DNA from: Patescibacteria group bacterium
GTDB taxonomy: Bacteria > Patescibacteria > Microgenomatia > UBA12405
Reading direction: 5' to 3'
DNA: 64,000 nt
NCBI GenBank assembly: GCA_023380755.1
Contig: JAMCSD010000006.1
Coordinates: 263,821-327,820, forward strand
Shown: in pieces, positions 57,230 to 64,000 of the stretch
Position numbering within the stretch: the first letter of the stretch is position 1
Layout of the letters: every line of letters begins with the position of its first letter
Program-made: the position numbers and the translations under genes
Notes under the pieces: generated by a model
What the model was told of the DNA's origin: nothing
The model's input: the letters and a program-made list of their open reading frames with translations, nothing else
The model's database searches: none

Positions 57230-58345
57230 ATGGGTCGTCCACCGAAAATAGTTACCAATAGTCCTGTCGTTAATCAAAACAATAGTTCCGTTACTTCAAA
57301 AAAATTAGAAGCTGTCAAAATTGCCATGCAGCAAATCACCAAAGCTTATGGTGAAGGCTCCATTATGCGCATGGGCCAGGTCGATCAAACTAAAGGTATC
57401 GATGTGGTGGCCACTGGCTGTTTACCCCTTGATCTCGCCCTCGGCGTTGGCGGTATTCCCCGCGGCCGAATTACCGAGATCTTTGGGCCGGAAGCCTCAG
57501 GGAAAACTACCGTTTGCTTGCATACCGTTGCCGAAGCCCAAAAAGCCGGCGGCACCGCCGCTTTTATTGACGCGGAGCACGCTCTGGACCCTCAACGGGC
57601 GGCTACTATCGGCGTTAATTTAGATGATTTGCTCATTTCCCAGCCGGATAGCGGTGAACAAGCATTGCAAATCGTGGAAACGTTAGTCCGTTCTAATGCC
57701 GTCGACGTCATCGTCATCGATTCTGTCGCCGCCTTGGTTCCCAAAGCGGAAATCGAAGGCGAAATGGGGGATGCCATGGTTGGTGTCCAGGCCCGGTTAA
57801 TGTCCCAGGCCTTACGTAAATTAACGGGCGCTATCTCCAAATCTAATTGTGCTGTCATCTTTACTAACCAGCTACGCCAAAAGATCGGCATTATGTTTGG
57901 CAATCCCGAGACCACTCCCGGTGGACTCGCTATGAAATTCTACGCTTCTGTCCGGATCGATGTTCGTAAAATTGCCAATATTAAGACCAGTGCGGGTGAT
58001 ATTATTGGTTCCCAGCACCGGGCCCGAATCGTCAAAAATAAAATTGCGCCGCCTTTTAAAGAAGCCGAGTTTGACATTATGAATACCGAAGGTATCTCGA
58101 TTACTGGAGGTTTGGTCGACTTGGGTGTCCAATACGGGGTTATCTCTAAGTCTGGTTCTTTCTTTAAATATAAAGACGAACCCATTGGCCAAGGCCGGGA
58201 AACTGCCAAAGCCTACCTTAAAGACCACCCAGTGCTGATGAAGGAAGTTCGGGAAAAAATTTGGGCCAATGCTCACAATCCTGAATTAATCAAAACCCTC
58301 CAAGCCGCTGGAGATATGGGCAATGCCAACAATAGCGAAGCTTAA
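57230..58345 (+). CDS. recA: Recombinase RecA
   Basis: RecA pairs DNA strands and activates the SOS response. The 371-residue product starts at the ATG at 57230, preceded by AAAGGAG 7 bases upstream; an earlier in-frame start at 57185 would add 15 residues and remove the Shine-Dalgarno fit. GPEASGKT (about 86-93) is Walker A, and DAEHALDP, VIVIDSVAALVPKAEIEGEMG, NQLRQKIG and the MFGNPETTPGG loop are intact. Its end overlaps recX by 23 bases. Confidence 0.98.
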   Translation: MGRPPKIVTNSPVVNQNNSSVTSKKLEAVKIAMQQITKAYGEGSIMRMGQVDQTKGIDVVATGCLPLDLALGVGGIPRGRITEIFGPEASGKTTVCLHTVAEAQKAGGTAAFIDAEHALDPQRAATIGVNLDDLLISQPDSGEQALQIVETLVRSNAVDVIVIDSVAALVPKAEIEGEMGDAMVGVQARLMSQALRKLTGAISKSNCAVIFTNQLRQKIGIMFGNPETTPGGLAMKFYASVRIDVRKIANIKTSAGDIIGSQHRARIVKNKIAPPFKEAEFDIMNTEGISITGGLVDLGVQYGVISKSGSFFKYKDEPIGQGRETAKAYLKDHPVLMKEVREKIWANAHNPELIKTLQAAGDMGNANNSEA

Positions 58346-58967
58346 ATCCCTCCCCTCGGGCCATTCCTGTTGGGTGGAGTTTTCCAATCAGAAACTATTG
58401 CGGCTTCCCTTGGACCTGGTGGTTAAAGAACATTTAACCACCGGTCTCCAACTCTCTTTACCCCGTTACCGCCGCTTACTCCGTAAAAGTATCCGTTATC
58501 GTTTAAAAGAATATGCCCTCAATCAAATTGCCTTATCCCCCAAAACCGAATTCCTCCTCCGGCAAAAGCTCAAACTGTTTTGCCTCAAACACCATCTTCA
58601 AGCTTCCCGAACCATTGAGTTTGTGGTTAAGATAGTCAAAGGCCATGGTTTTTTGGATAATGAAAAATTTGTCAATCATTATCTGGCTAAATTTCCACGA
58701 AAATCATTAGCTATGCTCAAGTTTGAACTGGCTGCCAAAGGCGTTCCCCGGCCGGTAATTGATTCCTTGGTTCGGGTGGATCCGGCATCTTCGCGACAAG
58801 CTATTTTTGCCATTTTACGCCGTCGTCACGCCACCTCTCAAAGTCTTGGTGATCTTCGAGAAAAAAACCGTATCCTAAGCGCTATTTTACGAAAAGGTTT
58901 TACCCTAGATGAGGCCAAATCTGCCATTGACGAATACCTTAATTCTGCATATAATAAACTACCCTAA
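58323..58967 (+). CDS. recX: RecX-like recombination regulator
   Basis: RecX limits RecA filaments. The 214-residue product has the three-helix repeats of the family (ALNQIALSPKTEFLLRQKLK, FVVKIVKGHGFLDNEKFVNH, KSLAMLKFELAAKGVPRPVI). It starts inside recA (23-base overlap), the classic recA-recX coupling. Confidence 0.92.
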   Translation: MPTIAKLKSLPSGHSCWVEFSNQKLLRLPLDLVVKEHLTTGLQLSLPRYRRLLRKSIRYRLKEYALNQIALSPKTEFLLRQKLKLFCLKHHLQASRTIEFVVKIVKGHGFLDNEKFVNHYLAKFPRKSLAMLKFELAAKGVPRPVIDSLVRVDPASSRQAIFAILRRRHATSQSLGDLREKNRILSAILRKGFTLDEAKSAIDEYLNSAYNKLP

Positions 58968-59087
58968 TTTAACGTTTACTTTATTAATTACATTCTTAAA
59001 CCCAACGCCAACTATGTCACCTACCTTGTCAATTTTCCCGTGTTTTCGAGTTGATTAAGGGCGTCTGGTCAAGAATGAGGAGGTTTT

Positions 59088-60662
59088 ATGTTCAATTTTC
59101 TTACTTCAGTTAAGAGTTTATTTGGCACGTCTCCTGTATCTCTACCTAAAGAGACTAATAATGCTAAAGAATCCGACAATGAATCTGATTCGGTTAAAAA
59201 TCGGGCTGTTTTTGTCTCTACTAAAACCAAACCTACGGCTAAAAGCAAACCAGCGGCTCCTGCTATCAAAGCTCCCGTAGTTGATCAGGCGGTCGTCGAT
59301 CGGGTTCTGGAAAACGCTAAAAGAATCGAATCCGAAGCCAAAATTAAAGAAAAAGAAATTTTTCAGCGGTTATCGTCGCTCGATGAAAAAGAACGCTACC
59401 TCATCCAAAAAGAAAAAACTGTTGACCAGATCACAACTGATCTTAAATCAAAGCAAGAATCCATTGAAGAGCTTTATCGCAAGCAATTAGAAAAGCTCGA
59501 GCAAATTTCCGGTTTAGATGTGGAAAAAGCCAAGCAGCTTATTCTCTCCAGCACCGAAAAAAAAATGGCTTCTTGGATCGCCAAAAAGGTGGCTGAAGCC
59601 AAAGACTCAATCAAGCAGCAGGAAGACGAAATTTCCAAGGAAGTTCTCGTGGATGCTATCCGCCATGCCGTGACTGATTATGTGGCTGAATATACCGTCT
59701 CTACCATCAGCCTAGCCGATGAAAAGGTTAAAGGCAAAATTATCGGAAAGGAAGGCCGTAATATCCGTGCCTTCGAAAAGGCTACCGGAGTTGAGCTGGA
59801 ACTTGACGAAAGTAATGATATCCGCATTTCCTCATTTGATTCAGTGCGGCGGGAAGTTGCTCGTATTGCCCTGGAAAAACTGATCAAAGATGGCCGTATC
59901 CAACCGATGCGCATTGAACAATTAGTGGCCCAAACTAAAAACGAGATGGATAAGATCCTGCTAACCGAAGGTAAACGGATTTGCCAAGAAGTCGGTGTCT
60001 TTAATCTGCCAATTGATCTGATTAAATTTATCGGGAAATACAAATACCGCTTCTCCTATGGCCAAAATTTGGCTCTCCATACTATCGAGGCTACCAAAAT
60101 TGCCACTAACATCGCCTACGAATTACGTGCTGATGTTAACACCGTTAAGTTGGGAGCCCTACTTCATGACATCGGCAAAGTGATTACCGATCAAGAGGGA
60201 ACCCATATTGATTTAGGAGTTGACCTCTTGCGCCAATACAAAATTTCCGAAAAGGTTATTGCCTGTGTTGCCGAACATCATGAGGGCCAGGAATTCTCTA
60301 GTCCCGAGTCAGTTATCGTCTACATTGGCGATGCTGCCTCTGGTGCCCGGCCTGGCGCCCGTTACGAAGTCCATGAAGAATACCTGAAACGTATGAAAAA
60401 CATTGAAGAAATTGCCAAATCGTTCCCCGGAGTTATCAGTGTCGCTGCTTACCAGGCTGGGCGTGAGGTGATGGTAATCGTGGAACCATCCATAGTAAAC
60501 GACAACGAACTCACGGTCTTAAGCCAAAACATTGCCGAGAAACTCGACGAAGAGGCCAAATGGGCTGGCCAAATAAGAGTCACTTGCGTTCGGGAGTCAA
60601 GAAGCAGTAGCATCATATTAGGCAGTAAGATCAGTAAAAATGCGGTAAAAGGCACCGCTTAA
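59088..60662 (+). CDS. rny: Ribonuclease Y without membrane anchor
   Basis: RNase Y is a KH/HD endoribonuclease that starts mRNA decay. The 524-residue product has a coiled-coil (about 75-200), a KH domain (VKGKIIGKEGRNIRAFEKAT, about 214-233) and an HD domain (LLHDIGK, about 358-364; AEHHEG). Other bacteria have an N-terminal membrane helix, but here the start is MFNFLTSVKSLFGTSP followed by a Ser/Thr/Lys-rich linker. AGGAGG lies before the ATG and an in-frame TGA lies just upstream, so no anchor is hidden. A short amphipathic start helix might replace it. Confidence 0.95.
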   Translation: MFNFLTSVKSLFGTSPVSLPKETNNAKESDNESDSVKNRAVFVSTKTKPTAKSKPAAPAIKAPVVDQAVVDRVLENAKRIESEAKIKEKEIFQRLSSLDEKERYLIQKEKTVDQITTDLKSKQESIEELYRKQLEKLEQISGLDVEKAKQLILSSTEKKMASWIAKKVAEAKDSIKQQEDEISKEVLVDAIRHAVTDYVAEYTVSTISLADEKVKGKIIGKEGRNIRAFEKATGVELELDESNDIRISSFDSVRREVARIALEKLIKDGRIQPMRIEQLVAQTKNEMDKILLTEGKRICQEVGVFNLPIDLIKFIGKYKYRFSYGQNLALHTIEATKIATNIAYELRADVNTVKLGALLHDIGKVITDQEGTHIDLGVDLLRQYKISEKVIACVAEHHEGQEFSSPESVIVYIGDAASGARPGARYEVHEEYLKRMKNIEEIAKSFPGVISVAAYQAGREVMVIVEPSIVNDNELTVLSQNIAEKLDEEAKWAGQIRVTCVRESRSSSIILGSKISKNAVKGTA

Positions 60663-60665
60663 TGC

Positions 60666-60693
60666 TTGCTAATGCCGTTTTTTCCACTAGAAT
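60666..60693 (+). promoter_or_regulatory. Candidate hup promoter
   Basis: TTGCTA (60666-60671), a 16-base spacer, then TAGAAT (60688-60693). A second TATAAA lies at 60705-60710. The leader is about 24 bases or less. Confidence 0.5.
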
Positions 60694-60723
60694 AAAAAGT
60701 GAATTATAAATTTAGTCAAATGT

Positions 60724-60996
60724 ATGACCAAAAAAGATCTCATCGAAGTTGTAGCTCAAAAAGCTAAACTCAGCAAAAAAGCAGCCAAGGGTGCTGTTGA
60801 AACCTTTTTAAATGAAATCATGAAATCCCTTTCAGGTGGCGAAGTCGTGAAGCTATCCGGTTTCGGAACCTTCAAGACCAAAATGTTTAAGGGTAAGACC
60901 ATCAAAGCCATCGGTTCTAAGGAAGCCAAGAAAATCGTTGCCCGCCGCATGCCCCGCTATATTCCCGGTACCAAGATCAAGAAAATGGTCAAGTAA
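60724..60996 (+). CDS. hup: DNA-binding protein HU
   Basis: HU bends and compacts DNA. The 90-residue product has KKDLIEVVAQKAKLSKKAA and the signature GFGTFKTKMFKGKTIKAIGS; the DNA-binding arm ends RMPRYIPGTKIKKMVK. Normal length. A strong terminator follows, so it is transcribed alone. Confidence 0.97.
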   Translation: MTKKDLIEVVAQKAKLSKKAAKGAVETFLNEIMKSLSGGEVVKLSGFGTFKTKMFKGKTIKAIGSKEAKKIVARRMPRYIPGTKIKKMVK

Positions 60997-61017
60997 TTCC
61001 AGTTTATTGTCTAGGTG

Positions 61018-61044
61018 AAACTCCTCCGTCTCGGAGGAGTTTTT
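61018..61044 (+). terminator. Intrinsic terminator after hup
   Basis: CTCCTCCG (61021-61028) pairs perfectly with CGGAGGAG (61032-61039) around a TCT loop, followed by TTTTT. Confidence 0.9.
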
Positions 61045-61138
61045 GGTTTTATATCCAGAGTGAAATATATCATAGTACATAACTTCTCTATCCCATACAA
61101 TAAAGATACCTAATTGTTCAATTCGGGAGGTGAAGAAG

Positions 61139-61258
61139 ATGAGGAAAAAGCCCCTCTTAGTCAAAAAGGACAAAGACTCCGATATCCCGAAGATTGTGAT
61201 TATCAGGTATAACGGTGGTAACGGTAACCACTCCGATGGCAGCGAATCTCGGGAATAG
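61139..61258 (+). CDS. Small peptide gene, 39 residues
   Basis: The frame encodes a basic N-terminal half (MRKKPLLVKKDKDSDIPKIV) and a Gly/Asn/Ser-rich tail (NGGNGNHSDGSESRE). GGGAGGTGA, 6 bases before the ATG, is one of the best Shine-Dalgarno sequences in the window. TACAAT at 61096-61101 could be its -10. It is flanked by the hup terminator and the ychF promoter, so it is an independent unit. It is not a known family; a leader-type or precursor peptide is possible but unproven. Confidence 0.6.
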   Translation: MRKKPLLVKKDKDSDIPKIVIIRYNGGNGNHSDGSESRE

Positions 61259-61264
61259 GAATGA

Positions 61265-61270
61265 TAAAAT
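61265..61270 (+). promoter_or_regulatory. -10 box TAAAAT of ychF
   Basis: TAAAAT ends 6 bases before the ATG at 61277; predicted leaderless start. Confidence 0.5.
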
Positions 61271-61276
61271 ACCTTC

Positions 61277-62347
61277 ATGTCATTATCTATCGGTATTGTT
61301 GGCCTTCCCAACGTTGGCAAATCAACGCTTTTTAATGCCATATTGGGCAAACAGGTTGCTGATGCCAGTAATTACCCGTTTTGTACTATCGACCCCAACG
61401 TGGGGGTGGTGGAGGTCCCTGATGTCAAACTTCCCGTTTTGGCCAATATCGTCAAGACTGAAAAAATCGTCCCGGCCGCTGTCCAGTTTGTCGATATCGC
61501 CGGTCTCGTTAAGGGTGCCTCCCAGGGTGAGGGGTTAGGGAATAAATTTTTAACCAATATTCGTGATTGCGATGCTATATGTCATGTCATTCGGGCTTTT
61601 TCCGACCCCAATATTATTAAAGAAGGCTCGGTTAATCCTCAAGGCGATTTTGAAGTCATCTGCGCTGAATTAATTATCAAGGACTTAGAGACCATCGATA
61701 AATACCTCGATAGCAGCAAAAATAATCCCAAGGAAAAAACTTCCAAAAAATTCCTTTTAGCCCAACTCCTCAAAACCGAACTGGAAAAAGGGGTTTTGGC
61801 GATTAACATTAATCTCGACGATGACCAAAAAGCTCTCCTCAGGGAATTCTTTCTCCTCACTGCTAAGCCTTATTTCCTTGTGGCCAATGTTGATGAGGAC
61901 ACTTATACCAATATTCGTAACTGGAAATTAAATATTAGTCACTTTGATAAAGTCGTTCCGGTCTGTGCCAAAATTGAATTTGAACTTTCTGAACTCCCCC
62001 CGGCTGACCAGAAAAAATACCTCCAGGAACTGGGCATGGAGCACTCCGGTCTGGAACGGGTGATTCAAAAAGCTTATGAGACCCTTGGTCTGCAATCCTA
62101 CTATACCGCCGGAGTCAAGGAAGCCCGGGCCTGGACGATTCACCAGGGAGACCGTGCCCCTCAGGCTGCCGGTGTCATTCACACTGATTTTGAAAGGGGA
62201 TTCATTATGGCCGATATTGTCTCCTATGAGGACTTTGTCGCTTACCATGGCTGGCTTGGTGCCAAAACTGCCGGTAAGTTACGCCAGGAAGGCAAAGATT
62301 ATATTATGAAGCCCGACGATATTGTTGAATTTAAATTTAATGTTTAA
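61277..62347 (+). CDS. ychF: Ribosome-associated ATPase YchF
   Basis: YchF/OLA1 is an Obg-family P-loop protein that binds ribosomes and prefers ATP. The 356-residue product has GLPNVGKSTLFN (P-loop, about residues 9-20), DIAGLVKGASQGEGLGN and the TGS-domain ending (RGFIMADIVSYEDF, GKDYIMKPDDIVEFKFNV). The non-canonical ATP-type NxxE motif region (VANVDED) is present. Length is normal. miaA follows with almost no gap. Confidence 0.96.
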   Translation: MSLSIGIVGLPNVGKSTLFNAILGKQVADASNYPFCTIDPNVGVVEVPDVKLPVLANIVKTEKIVPAAVQFVDIAGLVKGASQGEGLGNKFLTNIRDCDAICHVIRAFSDPNIIKEGSVNPQGDFEVICAELIIKDLETIDKYLDSSKNNPKEKTSKKFLLAQLLKTELEKGVLAININLDDDQKALLREFFLLTAKPYFLVANVDEDTYTNIRNWKLNISHFDKVVPVCAKIEFELSELPPADQKKYLQELGMEHSGLERVIQKAYETLGLQSYYTAGVKEARAWTIHQGDRAPQAAGVIHTDFERGFIMADIVSYEDFVAYHGWLGAKTAGKLRQEGKDYIMKPDDIVEFKFNV

Positions 62348-62355
62348 ATTCTGTC

Positions 62356-63273
62356 ATTTCCAACAAACTTCTTATCATTTCTGGTCCCACCGCTACCGGC
62401 AAAACCGCTCTCGCCGCCGATTTTGCCCGACGTTTTAATGGTGAACTAATTTCCGCTGATTCACGCCAAATTTACTTGGGATTGAACATCGGTACCGGCA
62501 AAGATCACCCCACGGGAACGCCGATCCATCTCGTTGACCTCTTAACCCCACATCAAAGCTTTTCCGCCGCCGAATTCCGTACTCTCGCCCTCCAGCAAAT
62601 CAAACGCTTATGGCGTCTCAATAAGCTTCCGATTGTCGTTGGCGGTACGGGTCAGTATGTCGATGCCATTCTCCATCCCCAAGAAACATATTCCGTCAAA
62701 CCTAATCCCATTCTCCGAAAGAGTCTCAACCGTCTGCCGCTCGCCATGCTCCAAAACACTCTTCGCCTAGTTGACAGCCCCACCTATGCTGCCTTGAACA
62801 ATTCTGACCTGCACAACCCTCATCGCCTTATCCGAAAAATCGAACTCCGTCTTCACAATCTCTCTCACCCTTCCTTTCTTCCCAAAATAATTTCCCTGAA
62901 ACAACCCAAATTTGATACCCTTCATTTTGTCCTCACTGCCCCCCGGCCCTTTCTCTACCAAAGAATCGACCGGCGACTCCATCAACGGCTTGAAAGGGGA
63001 TTATTAGATGAGATTGCCGAAATCCTAAAAGATTATTCCTGGTCCGACCCGGGCCTCAATACGATCGCCTACCAGGAATTTAAGCCTTACTTTACCCACT
63101 CCGCCACATTAGAATCTGCCCTTAAGCATTGGCAACTTGACGAGCACCACTATTGCAAGCGTCAGCTTACTTGGCTGAAACGTATAAAAAATGCAGTACT
63201 TATCGATATATCGAAGAAAGACTATAAGAAAAAGATGGGAAAGATAGCCGTAAATTGGTATAATTGTAGGTAA
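62356..63273 (+). CDS. miaA: tRNA dimethylallyltransferase MiaA with AUU start
   Basis: MiaA isopentenylates A37 of tRNAs, the substrate step before MiaB. The 305-residue product has P-loop GPTATGKT (G10-T17), ISADSRQIYLGLNIGTGK and GGTGQYVDAIL, all family motifs. An in-frame TAA lies at 62338-62340, and between it and the P-loop there is no ATG, GTG, TTG or CTG, so the start should be ATT at 62356; an ATG at 62476 would cut off the P-loop. TTTAAA (62343-62348) sits 7 bases upstream, consistent with a leaderless start. Its stop overlaps the next start by one base. Confidence 0.9.
   Translation: MSNKLLIISGPTATGKTALAADFARRFNGELISADSRQIYLGLNIGTGKDHPTGTPIHLVDLLTPHQSFSAAEFRTLALQQIKRLWRLNKLPIVVGGTGQYVDAILHPQETYSVKPNPILRKSLNRLPLAMLQNTLRLVDSPTYAALNNSDLHNPHRLIRKIELRLHNLSHPSFLPKIISLKQPKFDTLHFVLTAPRPFLYQRIDRRLHQRLERGLLDEIAEILKDYSWSDPGLNTIAYQEFKPYFTHSATLESALKHWQLDEHHYCKRQLTWLKRIKNAVLIDISKKDYKKKMGKIAVNWYNCR
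63259..63264 (+). promoter_or_regulatory. -10 box TATAAT of the CRP-like regulator
   Basis: A perfect TATAAT inside the miaA end lies 8 bases before the ATG at 63273, so the regulator can be made from its own leaderless transcript. Confidence 0.55.
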
Positions 63274-63941
63274 TGAATGAAGTTGCCCCCCCAATTTCTT
63301 TTACTAAAAAACTACATCAATTCTTCAACCGTTATCGGTCCTATCCTTATAAAAAAGGAGAGATAATTTTACGGGCCCAAGATTCCCCTTCTGGAGTTTA
63401 TTACATTGAACAAGGTTTTATCCGCGTTTATTCTTTTACCGAAGATGGTGAAGAAAACCTTCATCTTATCTATAAAGAAGGTGAGATCTTTCCTTTGGTG
63501 TGGGTTTATACTAACAGCGATCTCCGGTTTAATTATGAGGCGATGACCGATGTTGTTTTGTGGCGGGCCAACAAGGAGGACTTTATCCGTTTTGTCGATA
63601 CTACCGATTCTGTAGCGGCTGAATTGATTCGCTATATTATGCGTGGGTTCGATATTTACTCTGATCGGGTGGATAACCTTTCGCTGCGCCATTCTTATGC
63701 TCGTTTAATTTCCCGGTTGTTGTTCTTGGCCAAAAACCACGGTAAAAGTCTGGGGGATAAAATCACCTTCGAAATCCCGATTACTCAAAAAGATCTCGCT
63801 TCAGCGATTAATGCTACCCGGGAGACTGTCAACAAAAATCTTAATACCCTCAAAAAGAAGAAGCTGATCACTATCAACAAAAAATCCATAACTATCCGTC
63901 AACCAAATGAGTTAGAAAAAGAGCTGATCGAACTCTACTGA
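63273..63941 (+). CDS. CRP/FNR-family transcription regulator
   Basis: The 222-residue protein has a cyclic-nucleotide-binding-like beta-barrel (about residues 20-130), a dimer helix and a winged-helix DNA-binding domain (about 150-215). The recognition helix reads TRETVNKNLNTLKKKKLI, keeping the Arg-Glu pair that CRP uses to read TGTGA. The cAMP pocket is not kept: where CRP has a GEL...RSA cassette, this protein has GEIFPLVWVYTNSDLRFNYEA. No cysteine cluster like FNR is seen. A different ligand, or none, is likely. A perfect TGTGA-N6-TCACA box follows 6 bases after its stop. Confidence 0.88.
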   Translation: MNEVAPPISFTKKLHQFFNRYRSYPYKKGEIILRAQDSPSGVYYIEQGFIRVYSFTEDGEENLHLIYKEGEIFPLVWVYTNSDLRFNYEAMTDVVLWRANKEDFIRFVDTTDSVAAELIRYIMRGFDIYSDRVDNLSLRHSYARLISRLLFLAKNHGKSLGDKITFEIPITQKDLASAINATRETVNKNLNTLKKKKLITINKKSITIRQPNELEKELIELY

Positions 63942-63946
63942 ACCGT

Positions 63947-63962
63947 TGTGAAATAACTCACA
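63947..63962 (+). promoter_or_regulatory. CRP-type operator TGTGA-N6-TCACA
   Basis: TGTGA (63947-63951), six bases (63952-63957), TCACA (63958-63962): a perfect match to the CRP consensus. A second inverted repeat, ACTATT/AATAGT, follows at about 63962-63978. It lies just after the CRP-like gene and probably before a gene beyond the right edge. Confidence 0.7.
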
Positions 63963-64000
63963 CTATTTAAGTAATAGTTTATATAGATATTCTTTTAGCT

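Overview
The window looks like a 64 kb piece of a Candidate Phyla Radiation (Patescibacteria) genome, most likely from the Microgenomates side; this placement is an inference. The support is: ribosomal protein L30 is missing from an otherwise complete S10-spc-alpha cluster; methionine aminopeptidase is missing between adk and infA; several enzymes are shortened (alanyl-tRNA synthetase, MiaB, a Lon-like ATPase without protease); membrane-anchored proteins carry Pro/Thr-rich linkers and PsbP-like or Gmad2 domains; and surface proteins join an actin-like domain to extracellular modules. TGA is used as a stop codon, so the code is the standard one. Nearly all genes lie on the + strand and are tightly packed, often overlapping by 1-8 bases. 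No stretch longer than 300 bases lacks a gene.

Layout. 1-6060: RNA decay and membrane genes (pnp, a Lon-like AAA+ ATPase, a Cys-rich exported protein, a shortened uracil-DNA glycosylase, rnj). 6061-8148: a T-box leader, a small helical gene and proS. 8181-11918: ftsK, a RodZ-like protein, DUF948/YtxH-like membrane proteins and a NUDIX hydrolase. 11915-15488, minus strand: an unusual three-gene cassette (nucleotidyltransferase-kinase fusion, NDK-like protein, APH-like kinase). 15602-24243: alaS, a large actin-like/surface fusion, a sortase, ruvX, a zinc ribbon, mltG, miaB (minus) and a surface protein. 24244-33863: rpoB-rpoC-rpsL-rpsG and a PilM-like/LytR_C fusion. 33867-35561: a small gene, an FAD oxidoreductase and an 85-residue protein (the last two on the minus strand) inserted before fusA-tuf. 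39163-55645: the S10-spc-alpha ribosomal cluster through rplM-rpsI, interrupted by two membrane-anchored proteins after adk. 55646-64000: ppa, two paralogous EF-Tu-domain-2-like proteins, tRNA-Pro(GGG), recA-recX, rny, hup, a 39-residue peptide gene, ychF, miaA and a CRP-like regulator followed by a perfect CRP-type box at the right edge.

How it works together. Most genes serve transcription, translation, tRNA modification (miaA, miaB), RNA turnover (PNPase, RNase J, RNase Y), DNA repair and segregation (recA, recX, ruvX, ftsK, hup) and the cell surface (mltG, sortase, exported proteins). Two modes of translation start are visible. Many first genes have a TATAAT-like -10 box ending only 5-8 bases before the start codon, so their mRNAs should be leaderless. 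Some genes (rpoC, the gene at 56418 and its paralog, recA, rny, the 39-residue peptide) have strong Shine-Dalgarno sequences. The most unusual parts are the minus-strand kinase cassette, the proS T-box, the altered EF-Tu switch I and rifampicin pocket, and the CRP-type site beside the regulator gene.
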